From Pseudomonas sp. B20(2017) (lineage in GTDB: Bacteria; Pseudomonadota; Gammaproteobacteria; Pseudomonadales; Pseudomonadaceae): DNA of 64,000 bases. The position numbers were made by a program, and so were the translations under genes. Of the stretch, positions 33,716-43,923 are shown piece by piece; the stretch's first letter is position 1, and the number at the start of each line of letters is the position of its first letter. The notes beneath the pieces are model-generated. The model saw only the letters and a program-made list of their open reading frames with translations. It made no database searches and had not been told where the DNA came from. The stretch spans positions 50,459-114,458 of the forward strand of contig NZ_NEJP01000020.1 in assembly GCF_002113125.1 (NCBI RefSeq), read 5' to 3'.

Positions 33716-34512
33716 GCAGAGAATCCGTGTTCGATCCCGGGGAAAGTGGTGGCTTTGACTTCACTGACGTAAGCCTTCAGCGCGGACTGGATGCTGTCCT
33801 GACCCTGCATGAAGTTCTTCACGAATTTTGGCACACGGCCGCTGATCGACAGGCCGAGCATGTCGTGCAGTACCAGCACTTGGCCGTCGGTGTCGCTGCC
33901 GGCGCCAATGCCGATCACCGGAATCTTCACCGCTTGGGTGATTTCAGCCGCCAGTTCGCTCGGCACGCATTCGAGCAGCAGCATGGCCGCGCCGGCCTGC
34001 TCCAGGGAGATCGCGTCGGCGCGCATCTGGCGTGCCTGGTTCTCGTTGCGACCCTGCACTTTATAGCCACCGAGAATGTTCACTGCTTGCGGGGTCAGGC
34101 CCATGTGGGCGCAGACCGGCACGCCGCGCTCGGCCAGCAGGCGGATCGAGTCCGCCAGCCACAAGGCGCCTTCGACCTTGACCATGTGCGCGCCAGCCTG
34201 CATCAGCAGGGCGCTGTTGGTCATGGTTTGTTCGAGGGTGGCGTTGGCCATGAACGGCAGGTCGGCCAGGATCAGGGCATCAGAGTTGCCGCGTTTGACG
34301 CTGGCAACGTGGTAGGCCATTTCTGCGGTGGTCACCGGCAGGGTGCTGTCGTGACCCTGCAGGACCATGCCGAGGGAGTCGCCCACCAGCAGCACTTCGA
34401 CACCGGCCTCGTTGCAGGCGTGGGCGAAGGTCGCGTCATAGCAGGTCAGCATGGTGATCTTTTCACCTTTCTGCTTGAGGCTCTGGAGCGTGGTCAGGGT
34501 GATGGCTGGCAT
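33712..34512 (-). CDS. panB: Ketopantoate hydroxymethyltransferase
   Basis: 266 residues. TCYDATFAHACNEAGVEVLLVGDSLG-type N-terminus (metal-binding Asp in VGDSLGM), and EGALWLADSIRLLAERG and GIGAGSDTDGQVLVLHDMLG further on, as in the PanB barrel. First committed step of pantothenate synthesis. The 380 bases upstream (34513-34892) hold only a REP doublet and the panB leader; I see no gene there. Confidence 0.97.
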   Translation of the reverse strand: MPAITLTTLQSLKQKGEKITMLTCYDATFAHACNEAGVEVLLVGDSLGMVLQGHDSTLPVTTAEMAYHVASVKRGNSDALILADLPFMANATLEQTMTNSALLMQAGAHMVKVEGALWLADSIRLLAERGVPVCAHMGLTPQAVNILGGYKVQGRNENQARQMRADAISLEQAGAAMLLLECVPSELAAEITQAVKIPVIGIGAGSDTDGQVLVLHDMLGLSISGRVPKFVKNFMQGQDSIQSALKAYVSEVKATTFPGIEHGFSA

Positions 34513-34792
34513 GTAAGAAATCCTCGTTCAGGCGCTTTGGAAACTACTGCGAGTAACGCGCGTGATTCGTCATCTATTCAGGCGCACGCTCTTTTGTCGT
34601 GCTTATAAGGCCTGGATTGCGCCCTTGTATGCCGGGTTGGCGGCAGCGGGACGCCTATAGTCGTGATGAGGCCTCAGGAAGTCAATTGCATGTGTTACCG
34701 CATTGTTACGAGGGGAGTGTTACCGGCGTTACTGATGCGATTCAGCGGGCCGGCGGGCCTGATCTGCGGGTTTTTTGTCCTACAAGAACCCC

Positions 34793-34883
34793 TGTGGGAG
34801 CGAGCTTGCTCGCGAAAGCGGTCAGTCAGCCAATGCAGATATTGACGGTCAGATTGCCTTCGCGAGCAAGCTCGCTCCCACAG
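34793..34883. repeat. REP doublet between panB and folK
   Basis: TGTGGGAGCGAGCTTGCTCG and its complement facing it, arms about 45 bases apart. The right arm ends 9 bases before the folK stop codon. Confidence 0.93.
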
Positions 34884-34892
34884 GGTTGGGTA

Positions 34893-35378
34893 TCAGTTTG
34901 AGGTCATGCGTTCGAGGCCGACGAACGGGCAGGCTGCGAGAAGTTCGGCAAGGGTACGGCCATCGGCCAGACGCAGATCTTCGGGAGCCAGTTCGGCCAA
35001 GGGATAGAGAACGAACGCGCGTTCCTGCATGTGGTAATGCGGGACTTTCAGGCGTGGCTCGTCGATCAGGCGATCTCCGAACAGCAGAATGTCCAGATCC
35101 AGCGTGCGCGGGCCCCAGCGCTCCAGGCGTTCGCGGCCCTGATCGTTTTCGATCGCCTGCAAGGCATCGAGCAGATCAAGCGGGGCGAGCGCGCTGTCGA
35201 GTGCGGCAACCGCGTTGGTGTAACGCGGTTGGCCCGGCAGCAGCGAGTCGCTTTGGTAGAAGGCAGATACGCCGACCAGTTCGGTCTCGGGCAATTGCCC
35301 CAGCGCGTCGACCGCGCTGCGCAGTTGTTCGGCCGGGTCAGCCAGGTTGCTGCCCATGCCGATGTAGATGCGTTCCAT
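34893..35378 (-). CDS. folK: HPPK, folate pyrophosphokinase FolK
   Basis: 161 residues: MERIYIGMGSNLADPAEQLR at the N-terminus and RWGPRTLDLDILLFGD, the HPPK signature with the two metal-binding Asp. Transfers pyrophosphate from ATP to 6-hydroxymethyl-dihydropterin. It follows pcnB by 3 bases. Confidence 0.96.
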   Translation of the reverse strand: MERIYIGMGSNLADPAEQLRSAVDALGQLPETELVGVSAFYQSDSLLPGQPRYTNAVAALDSALAPLDLLDALQAIENDQGRERLERWGPRTLDLDILLFGDRLIDEPRLKVPHYHMQERAFVLYPLAELAPEDLRLADGRTLAELLAACPFVGLERMTSN

Positions 35379-35381
35379 GCC

Positions 35382-36779
35382 TTATTCGCCCGTAGCGCTC
35401 GGTGCGCCGGCGCGTTTGCGCTTGGAACCGCTGCTGCGGCGACGCTTGCGCGGTGCGCCACTGTCATCACCCTTGCCGCTGAGGTCACGGATCATGTCGC
35501 GACGTTCGCTGTCGTTGGCGTCCTGATAATCGGTCCACCATTCGCCCAGGCCATCGGTCTGCTCGCCGGCGCTTTCACGCAGCAACAGGAAGTCGTAGCC
35601 GGCTCGGAAGCGCGGGTTGTCCAGCAGCAGGTCGGCGCGTTTGCCGCTGCGGCGTGGCAGGCGTTCCTGCATGTCCCAGATCTCGCGGATCGGCATGGTG
35701 AAACGTTTTGGAATCGCAATGCGCTGACACTGTTCGGCGATCAGTTCGTGAGCGCCTTCCTGCATGGCCGGAATCGGCGGCATGCCGCGCTCTTGCAGAC
35801 GCAACACGCGGGCCGGCAGGGCCGGCCACAGCAGGGCGGCGAACAGGAACGCCGGGGTCACCGGTTTGTTCTGCTTGATCCGCAGGTCGGTGTTGGTCAG
35901 TGCTTCGCTGATCAGCGTGTGGGTATATTCCGGGTTGTGTTCCAGCGCATCGGCACTGGCCGGGAACAATGGCGCGAACAGTTGCAGGTCGACCAGCATT
36001 TCGAAAGTGATGGCACCGTGGCCGGAGAGGAACAGCTTGAGCACTTCCTCGAACAGGCGGGCCGACGGTATCTCGCGCAGCATTGGCGCCAGTTCGCGGA
36101 TCGGCTGGACGGTGTGCTTTTCGATACCGAAATTGAGCTTGGCAGCGAAGCGCACGGCCCGCAGCATCCGCACCGGGTCTTCCTGGTAACGCTGCTTCGG
36201 GTCGCCGATCAGACGGATCAGGTGGTTGCGGATGTCGTGCACGCCATTGGCGTAATCGAGGATGCGCTCACTGACCGGATCGTAATACAGGGCGTTGATG
36301 GTGAAGTCGCGGCGTTGCGCGTCTTCTTCCAGAGTGCCATAGACGTTGTCGCGCAGAATGCGCCCGCTCTCGTTGCGCGAGGACTGGTTGCTGTCTTCGT
36401 CGTCTTCGTTTTGTGGGTGGTTGGCGCGGAAGGTCGCGACTTCAATGATTTCGCGACCGAAATGGATGTGTACCAGCTTGAAGCGGCGACCGATGATCCG
36501 CGCATTGCGGAATTCGGCGCGAACCTGCTCGGGGGTGGCGCTGGTGGCGACGTCGAAGTCTTTGGGCGTGATGCCCAGCAGCATGTCGCGCACGCAACCG
36601 CCGACCAGATAAGCCTGGTAACCGGCGCCTTGCAGACGTTCGACGATGTTGACCGCGTAACGGCTGAATTGCGCCTTCTGCAGCGAGTGTTGGCCGCTGT
36701 TGAGGACTTCAGGCGTGCTACGGATGTGTTGCGTACGACGCAGGGGAGTTCGGAATGACTGGAACAGCTTCTTCAGCAT
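35382..36779 (-). CDS. pcnB: Poly(A) polymerase I
   Basis: 465 residues from the ATG at 36779 (MLKKLFQSFRTPLRR); an upstream in-frame ATG at 36893 is less likely. Nucleotidyltransferase motif VGGCVRDMLLGITPKDFDVAT and a basic C-terminal tail (KRRRSSGSKRKRAG). Adds 3' A-tails that promote RNA decay. It lies downstream of crcZ, as known in other pseudomonads; the 177 bases between crcZ's end and the pcnB start hold only leader. Confidence 0.95.
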   Translation of the reverse strand: MLKKLFQSFRTPLRRTQHIRSTPEVLNSGQHSLQKAQFSRYAVNIVERLQGAGYQAYLVGGCVRDMLLGITPKDFDVATSATPEQVRAEFRNARIIGRRFKLVHIHFGREIIEVATFRANHPQNEDDEDSNQSSRNESGRILRDNVYGTLEEDAQRRDFTINALYYDPVSERILDYANGVHDIRNHLIRLIGDPKQRYQEDPVRMLRAVRFAAKLNFGIEKHTVQPIRELAPMLREIPSARLFEEVLKLFLSGHGAITFEMLVDLQLFAPLFPASADALEHNPEYTHTLISEALTNTDLRIKQNKPVTPAFLFAALLWPALPARVLRLQERGMPPIPAMQEGAHELIAEQCQRIAIPKRFTMPIREIWDMQERLPRRSGKRADLLLDNPRFRAGYDFLLLRESAGEQTDGLGEWWTDYQDANDSERRDMIRDLSGKGDDSGAPRKRRRSSGSKRKRAGAPSATGE

Positions 36780-36956
36780 GGGATGCACTGTTTGAAGGAA
36801 TGTTCGGCCATACCAGAGAATGACCGCATGATGGGCCGGGATTCTAGCATTTAGTCGAGGGATGGTGTAGGACGCTGCCGTTTTGCGCTGCAAGCCGCAG
36901 GCTAGAGGGGGGTGGGGGCGCGGTGGAGGAGAGATTTGCCGTAAGGGAGAAACTAC

Positions 36957-37317
36957 AAGGGGAGCCGAAGCTCCCCAAGAAGTAGTTGCGTGCTCTTTTT
37001 ATTATTGATTCGGGCTTCTTGTTTTTGTTGAGTGCCCTCGCCATGAAGCTTTTCCTTCATGACCCTCCCAATCGGGAGCCAAGAGCAAACGGATTGCTTT
37101 GGTCGCTGTGTTGCAGTGATCTTGCGATCCAACCAGTACAGGCTCTGTCTTAAGACAGTTTTTTGTTGTTCTCGGCCTGGTCGTGGGGCTAGCCCCAAAT
37201 ACAACGCCTCTCCAAAAGAATCAGTTAGCTGCGCCTCTCGCCGTCTTGTTTTTGTTGTGCGTGAGTCGATTCGTCTTATTTTTATTGTCTTGTGCATTGC
37301 TTGTTATTGTTCTTGTA
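36957..37317 (-). ncRNA. crcZ: CrcZ small RNA (Hfq/Crc decoy)
   Basis: About 361 bases between cbrB and pcnB, the known crcZ locus. A sigma-54 promoter ends 11 bases upstream and a stem GGGGAGC-TTCG-GCTCCCC closes it. On the minus strand it carries six A-rich clusters with AANAANAA motifs, at 37297-37314, 37273-37289, 37243-37257, 37158-37171, 37015-37030 and 36992-37007. These sequester Hfq with Crc and so relieve carbon catabolite repression. Base composition is AT-rich compared with neighbours. The ends are estimated from the promoter and terminator. Confidence 0.93.
36959..36976 (-). terminator. Terminator of crcZ
   Basis: Seven-base-pair GC-rich stem with a TTCG tetraloop on the transcribed strand, followed by TTGTAG; the T-run is short. 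Confidence 0.8.
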
Positions 37318-37327
37318 CCAAACATAT

Positions 37328-37343
37328 AGCAGGTGCCGTGCCA
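37328..37343 (-). promoter_or_regulatory. Sigma-54 promoter of crcZ
   Basis: On the minus strand TGGCACGGCACCTGCT: GG and GC with the correct 10 bases between and one mismatch to TGGCAC-N5-TTGCT. CbrB, encoded just upstream, is the expected activator. Confidence 0.9.
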
Positions 37344-37401
37344 ACTTTTGCAAGCCCCAATAAAACAAGGGGTTAGGTCGATATAACCGTTTTCGCAGGG
37401 C

Positions 37402-37440
37402 GAAAAAAAGCCGGGGTTTCGTTACCGATAACCCCGGCTT
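37402..37440 (-). terminator. Terminator of cbrB
   Basis: Stem AAGCCGGGGTT / AACCCCGGCTT with an 11-base loop and a run of Ts on the minus strand, 75 bases after the cbrB stop codon. Its loop contains one of the GTTAC half-sites of the array described next. Confidence 0.93.
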
Positions 37441-37512
37441 CTGTTACGTGAAAAGACTGAGGTAACAGTTTTTTCACATCTTCAACGGTAACCCGCACAC
37501 TCGACAGGTAAC
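37421..37512. promoter_or_regulatory. Array of GTTAC/GTAAC half-sites, probable CbrB binding region
   Basis: Half-sites at 37421-37425 and 37443-37447 (GTTAC) and at 37462-37466, 37488-37492 and 37508-37512 (GTAAC). The central pair forms TGTTAC-N14-GTAACA (37442-37467), which is the palindrome I remember for CbrB enhancers. The array lies 80-170 bases upstream of the crcZ -24 box. Confidence 0.75.
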
Positions 37513-37514
37513 GT

Positions 37515-38951
<1,437 letters not shown>

Positions 38952-38973
38952 TGATTCGATACTCTCGACGGTC

Positions 38974-41928
38974 TCAGTTCACAGCGGACGTCGCTTCGAC
39001 ATGGCGCGGCAATGTCACCCGGATACGGGTGCCGCGCTGGCTCTGAACATCAGCCGGGCTGTCGATGGTGATTTGTCCATAATGCTCTTCAACGATGGAA
39101 TAGACCAGTGCAAGGCCCAGACCGGTGCCTTCGCCAGGATCCTTGGTGGTGAAGAAGGGTTCGAACAATCGGTCCATGATGCTCGAAGGAATACCGCTGC
39201 CTTCGTCTTCGACGATCAGATCGACCGTGTGTTCGCCGGCTTCGCTCTTGACCCGCACCGCACTGCCGGCAGGCGAGGCGTCACGGGCGTTGGAGAGCAG
39301 ATTGATCAGCACCTGGGCGAGCCGCTGCGGATCGCCTTCGACCCAGTGATCGGGATCGCACAGGTTGTAGAACTGGACTTCGAAATTGCGCCGGTTCAGG
39401 GCCAGCAGGCCGATGGCGTCCTGGGCCACCTCTGCCAGACAAACGGGCTCGTCGCTGTGCTGATGGCTGCCGGCGTGGGCGAAACTCATCAACGACTGGA
39501 CGATGCGTGACACACGTTTGGTCTGTTCGAGGATCTGGCCGCTGATTTCCGTCAGCTCACCATCCTCTTCGCGTTCTTCCCGCAGGTTTTGCGCGAGGCA
39601 GGCGATACCGGTGATCGGGTTGCCGATTTCGTGAGCAACACCCGCCGCGAGTCGGCCGATGCTGGCCAGGCGCTCGGAATGCACCAGTTTGTCTTCGAGC
39701 ATCTGGGTTTCGGTCAGGTCTTCCACCAGCAGCACCAGGCCGCTGTTGCCCGGCGCGAGAGGCTCGTCGATGGCTGCTTTGTGCAGGTTCAGCCAGCGGG
39801 TCTGGCCGTCGAGGGCCAGGTGCTGTTTGTGCAAGTGTTCGTCGGGCAGGTGGATGAAGCCTTGCAGCAGATCTTTCCACGGATTGGCGATGGTGCTCAG
39901 GCGCGAGCCGACCACCCGTTGCGCGGCAATTCCGGTCAGTTCTTCCATGGCCTTGTTCCACATCAGGATCTCCTGATCCTTGGCCAGCGAGCAGACGCCC
40001 ATCGGCAGTTCCTGCAGGGTCTGGCGGTGGTAACGGCGCAGGGCGTCGAGTTCGGCGGCCAGACCGGTCAGGCGCGAGTGGTAATCCTCGAGGCGGCTTT
40101 CGATGAAGTGGATGTCTTCGGTGACGTAATTTTCGCCGCCGGCCTTGTACGGCAGGAAGGTTTCCACCATGTCTTGGGCGACGCTCGGCCCCATCAGGCC
40201 AGAGAGGTTGGCTTCGATCCGGTCACGCAGGCGGCGCAGGGCGTAAGGGCGGCGCTCGTCGAAGGGCAGATAAAGGTCGCGCAGGGCCTGCTCGACTTCT
40301 TTCTGCGCAGCCTTGGCGCCCAGCGGCTTGGCCAGTTGCGTGGCGAATTCCTGCGGGGAGGCTGCGTGCAATTCGCGGCGTTGCGGGCGACGTACGTTGT
40401 CCACCGCGCAGGCTTCGGCAGCGCTGGCCTCTTCCGGGCTGGCATTGGTGAACAACGAAATCAGCGTGAACATCAGTACGTTGGCCGCTAGCGAGGCGAT
40501 GGCCGCCATGTGCCAACTGGTGTCATCCAGCACGTAGATCATGTTCAGCAGCGGAATATAGAAACCCTGCAGATTGCCGACCAGCGGCAACAGCATGGTC
40601 ACGACCCACACCACAATCCCCGCCAGCAGACCGGCGATGAAACCGCGGCGATTGGCGGTCGGCCAGTACAGCACCGACAGCACACCCGGCAGGAATTGCA
40701 GGGTCGCGACGAAGGCGACGATGCCGAGGTTGGCCAGATCCTGCTCGGCGCCGAGCATCAGATAAAAGCAGAAGCCTGCCATGATGATCGCGACGATCAG
40801 TGCCCGGCGGGTCCATTTCAACCAGCGATAGATATTGCCTTCGGCCGGCGGCTGGTAGAGCGGCAGCACCAGATGGTTCAGGGCCATGCCCGACAGGGCC
40901 AGCGTGGTGACGATGATCAGGCCGCTGGCCGCCGACAGACCGCCGACATACGCCAGCAGCGCCAGCGACTTGCTGTTGGCGGCGATGCCGATGCCGAGGG
41001 TGAAGTATTCCGGATTGGTGGTGGCACCGAGTTTCAGGCCGGCCCAGAGAATCAGCGGCACGGCCAGGCTCATCAACAGCAGGAACAGCGGCAGGCCCCA
41101 GCTCGCGCTGACCAGCGAGCGCGGGTTGAGGTTTTCGGTGAAGGTCATGTGATACATGTGCGGCATCACGATCGCCGAGGCGAAAAACACCAACAGCAAC
41201 GTGCGCCACGGGCCTTCCTGCAATGGCGTGTGCAGGGCGGCGAGGGCGGTCTGGTTCTGCAACAGCCACAGTTCAAGCTGTTGCGGGCCGTCGAATACGC
41301 CGTACAGCGCGTAGAGGCCGACGCCGCCAAGGGCCACCAGTTTGATCACCGATTCGAAAGCAATCGCGAACACCAGTCCTTCGTGTTTTTCACGGGTGGC
41401 GATGTGCCGGGAGCCGAAGAAAATCGTGAACAGAATGATCAGCGCACAAAACGCCAGGGCCACGCGGTTCTGTACCGGCTCGCCAGTAAGGATGCCGATG
41501 GAGTCGGCCACGGCCTGGATCTGCAACGCCAGCAACGGCAATACGCCGATCAGCATGAATATCGTGGTCAGCGCACCGGCCCAGGTGCTGCGAAAGCGGA
41601 AGGCGAACAGGTCCGCCAGCGACGACAGTTGGTAAGTGCGGGTGATCTTGAGGATCGGATACAGCAGCACCGGCGCCAGCAGAAACGCGCCGGATACCCC
41701 GAGATAACTGGACAGAAAACCGTAGCCGTACTGATAGGCCAGCCCCACCGTGCCGTAGAACGCCCACGCACTGGCGTAGACCCCCAGCGACAGGGTGTAG
41801 GTCAACGGATGGCGAATGATCGCCCGCGGGATCATGCCTCGTTCACTGATCCACGCCACGCCGAACAGCGCGGCCAAGTAGGCGGCGCTGATCAGCAGCA
41901 TCTGGGTCAGGCTAAAGCTCATCGGCAT
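38974..41928 (-). CDS. cbrA: CbrA, transporter-fused sensor histidine kinase
   Basis: 984 residues. The N-terminal half is an SLC5/sodium-solute symporter-like domain with about 13 transmembrane helices (residues 1-500), then a STAC-like linker, a PAS domain (MEELTGIAAQRVVGSRL), the HisKA helix with GVAHEIGNPITGIA, and an ATPase domain (GTGLGLALVYSIVEEH). CbrA is linked to histidine transport and carbon/nitrogen balance. It may start at the ATG at 41922 instead. The start overlaps the end of cbrX. Confidence 0.96.
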   Translation of the reverse strand: MPMSFSLTQMLLISAAYLAALFGVAWISERGMIPRAIIRHPLTYTLSLGVYASAWAFYGTVGLAYQYGYGFLSSYLGVSGAFLLAPVLLYPILKITRTYQLSSLADLFAFRFRSTWAGALTTIFMLIGVLPLLALQIQAVADSIGILTGEPVQNRVALAFCALIILFTIFFGSRHIATREKHEGLVFAIAFESVIKLVALGGVGLYALYGVFDGPQQLELWLLQNQTALAALHTPLQEGPWRTLLLVFFASAIVMPHMYHMTFTENLNPRSLVSASWGLPLFLLLMSLAVPLILWAGLKLGATTNPEYFTLGIGIAANSKSLALLAYVGGLSAASGLIIVTTLALSGMALNHLVLPLYQPPAEGNIYRWLKWTRRALIVAIIMAGFCFYLMLGAEQDLANLGIVAFVATLQFLPGVLSVLYWPTANRRGFIAGLLAGIVVWVVTMLLPLVGNLQGFYIPLLNMIYVLDDTSWHMAAIASLAANVLMFTLISLFTNASPEEASAAEACAVDNVRRPQRRELHAASPQEFATQLAKPLGAKAAQKEVEQALRDLYLPFDERRPYALRRLRDRIEANLSGLMGPSVAQDMVETFLPYKAGGENYVTEDIHFIESRLEDYHSRLTGLAAELDALRRYHRQTLQELPMGVCSLAKDQEILMWNKAMEELTGIAAQRVVGSRLSTIANPWKDLLQGFIHLPDEHLHKQHLALDGQTRWLNLHKAAIDEPLAPGNSGLVLLVEDLTETQMLEDKLVHSERLASIGRLAAGVAHEIGNPITGIACLAQNLREEREEDGELTEISGQILEQTKRVSRIVQSLMSFAHAGSHQHSDEPVCLAEVAQDAIGLLALNRRNFEVQFYNLCDPDHWVEGDPQRLAQVLINLLSNARDASPAGSAVRVKSEAGEHTVDLIVEDEGSGIPSSIMDRLFEPFFTTKDPGEGTGLGLALVYSIVEEHYGQITIDSPADVQSQRGTRIRVTLPRHVEATSAVN

Positions 41929-42088
41929 CTTTTTGGCTCTGCAGGATGAAGGTCACGACAATCAGGATCAGCCAGAGCAGATAAGGGCGATACCAGGCGC
42001 CCGTAGCGTCGATCCACCAATCCATGATGGCGGGAGAAAACAGGTAGATCCCCACGACCAGAAGCAGGACCAAGCGATAGATGTACAT
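41912..42088 (-). CDS. cbrX: CbrX, small membrane protein coupled to cbrA
   Basis: 58 residues: MYIYRLVLLLVVGIYLFSPA with a first transmembrane helix, DWWIDATG loop, then a second helix (PYLLWLILIVVTFIL) and SQKDADEL. Its stop lies 11-17 bases inside the cbrA start region, so translational coupling is likely. A small gene at this place, named cbrX, is known in other pseudomonads. Confidence 0.85.
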   Translation of the reverse strand: MYIYRLVLLLVVGIYLFSPAIMDWWIDATGAWYRPYLLWLILIVVTFILQSQKDADEL

Positions 42089-42165
42089 CCCGGCCTCTCT
42101 TTTTTATGCGCGTGCCCGAAAACGTGCGGCGATGGTAACGGATGGGCGCGCCACTGCAAGTGTCG

Positions 42166-43062
42166 TCACAGCAGTTGCGCTTCGGGCAGGGTCAGTGTGC
42201 GCGGGATTTTCAAGGCATCCCAGTGGGCGCTGCCCCAGTTCAGCAGTTCCTGCGGCGAGGCGTGGGCCAGTTCGGGCCCCGGGTTTTGTCCCAGTGCGCG
42301 CAAAGCCCGCAGTAGCAATGGCGTGGCCTGATCGGCTTCCAACGGTGGCGAGCGATAGGACTTGCCGAGCTTGTTGCCGTCCGGCTGGGTAATCAGCGGC
42401 AGATGCAGATAGCGCGGCTGGCGCAGGCCCAGCAATTCCTGCAGATAGAGCTGGCGCGGTGTGGAGTCGAGCAGATCGGCACCGCGCACGATGTCGGTGA
42501 TGCCCTGCCAGGCATCGTCCAGCACCACCGCCAGTTGGTAGGCGTAGAGACCGTCGCGGCGGCGGATCACGAAATCTCCCACGTCACGGCCCAGATGCTG
42601 GCGGTATTCGCCTTGCACCCGGTCGATGAAATGGTATTCAAGCTCTGGCACGCGCAGGCGGATCGCGGCGTCTTCCTGGTCATGGCCGGCATTGCGGCAC
42701 AGACCCGGATAAATGCCGTGGTACGGCTCCAGTTGTTTGCGAGAGCAGGTGCAGGCGTAGGCCAGGCCATGATTGAACAGGCTGTCGAGCACCTGGGCGT
42801 AGGCTTCATGCCGATCGCTCTGGTGGACCATTTCGCCGTCCCATTCGAAACCGTAGCTTTCCAGCGCCTTGAGAATCGCCGCTTGCGCGCCGGGCTCTTC
42901 ACGGGGCGGATCGAGGTCTTCCATGCGCACCAGCCAGCGACCGCCCACCGAGCGTGCGTCCAGATAAGAGGCCAGGGCGGCAACCAGCGAACCGAAGTGC
43001 AGGTGTCCGCTGGGGGTCGGGGCAAAGCGGCCAATGTAGGCGGAGGAGGTGTTGGCAGTCAT
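42166..43062 (-). CDS. gluQRS: Glutamyl-Q tRNA(Asp) synthetase
   Basis: 298 residues: GRFAPTPSGHLHFGSLVAAL is the class I synthetase HIGH region and KLGKSYRS the KMSKS-like loop; there is no anticodon-binding domain, which separates it from GltX. A zinc site is likely in CTCSRKQ ... GLCR. It attaches glutamate to queuosine in tRNA-Asp. Placed after dksA, as in many gammaproteobacteria. Confidence 0.94.
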   Translation of the reverse strand: MTANTSSAYIGRFAPTPSGHLHFGSLVAALASYLDARSVGGRWLVRMEDLDPPREEPGAQAAILKALESYGFEWDGEMVHQSDRHEAYAQVLDSLFNHGLAYACTCSRKQLEPYHGIYPGLCRNAGHDQEDAAIRLRVPELEYHFIDRVQGEYRQHLGRDVGDFVIRRRDGLYAYQLAVVLDDAWQGITDIVRGADLLDSTPRQLYLQELLGLRQPRYLHLPLITQPDGNKLGKSYRSPPLEADQATPLLLRALRALGQNPGPELAHASPQELLNWGSAHWDALKIPRTLTLPEAQLL

Positions 43063-43101
43063 GAGGGCGATGTTACTTGAGAGTCAAAAAACAGCAGAAA
43101 C

Positions 43102-43131
43102 AAAAACGGAGCGTTCGCACGCTCCGTTTTT
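43102..43131 (-). terminator. Terminator of dksA
   Basis: Thirteen-base-pair stem AAAAACGGAGCGT / ACGCTCCGTTTTT with a four-base loop; A-runs and T-runs on both sides. It lies between dksA and gluQRS, so gluQRS needs read-through or its own promoter. Confidence 0.92.
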
Positions 43132-43145
43132 CGTTCAGGCCGGGA

Positions 43146-43589
43146 TTATTTACCGACCTGCTTTTCCTTGATTTCCGCCAGGTTCTTGCAGTCGACGCAC
43201 ATGTCGGCAGTCGGACGGGCTTCAAGGCGCTTGACGCCGATCTCGATGCCGCAAGAGTCGCACCAGCCGTACTCTTCGTCTTCGATCAGTTGCAGGGTCT
43301 TGTCGATCTTCTTGATCAGTTTGCGCTCGCGGTCGCGGGCGCGCAGCTCGAGGGCGAACTCTTCTTCCTGGCTGGCACGGTCGGCCGGATCAGGAAAGTT
43401 GGCCGCTTCGTCTTTCATGTGATCAACAGTGCGGTCGACTTCCTGCATCAAGTCCAGTTTCCACTTGGTCAGGATCTTGGTGAAGTGCGCACGCATAGGC
43501 GCGCCCATGTACTCTTCGCCCTCTTTAGGGACGTAAGGTTCGAAACCGCTGAGTGTCTGACTTGCCTGTTGCTTTGCTTGGGTGGGCAT
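43146..43589 (-). CDS. dksA: DksA, RNA polymerase-binding transcription factor
   Basis: 147 residues. Coiled coil in the middle and the four-Cys zinc finger CDSCGIEIGVKRLEA ... CVDCKNLAE. With ppGpp, DksA represses rRNA promoters such as the pair at the right end of this window. The 334 bases upstream (43590-43923) hold the divergent leaders of dksA and the aminotransferase; I see no further gene there. Confidence 0.96.
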   Translation of the reverse strand: MPTQAKQQASQTLSGFEPYVPKEGEEYMGAPMRAHFTKILTKWKLDLMQEVDRTVDHMKDEAANFPDPADRASQEEEFALELRARDRERKLIKKIDKTLQLIEDEEYGWCDSCGIEIGVKRLEARPTADMCVDCKNLAEIKEKQVGK

Positions 43590-43923
43590 GAAATGGACCG
43601 CCTCTACTCTTGTAATCCATTGCGCAGGATTGCTCCATCACCGACACCTGCCGGCCCTGCGGCTGCAAGCGGGCGAACTTACCAGATCAATTCGACCCGC
43701 GCTACTCCCGGATGTCGAGCGCGTGGCCGATGGGACTTGCAAATGTTTGCCAAGCCATGTCCGGCGGTGCTGCAAACCTGCTCAATCACTGATTTTAGTC
43801 AATCCTGGAGCGTACGCTCGGGTCGTTACAGTCCAGTGTTCTTGAGGCTGTGACCGCTGTGGGTTCTCGCTCGTTCCGGCAGATGGGTAGAATCGTTTCT
43901 TTTCCCTCGTTGAAGGAAGGCCA

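Noticed and set aside
13692..34883. Repeated 20-base palindromes as a possible CRISPR
   Set aside because: They are paired, inverted and scattered many kilobases apart between genes, which is the REP pattern; there are no regular spacers or cas genes.
36953..37376. Open frames on both strands between cbrB and pcnB
   Set aside because: Low-complexity frames made by the A-rich motifs of CrcZ; the region is explained as an sRNA.
40510..41949. 479-residue plus-strand frame over cbrA
   Set aside because: Composition of Gln/Arg/His is that of an antisense of hydrophobic codons in the CbrA transporter domain.
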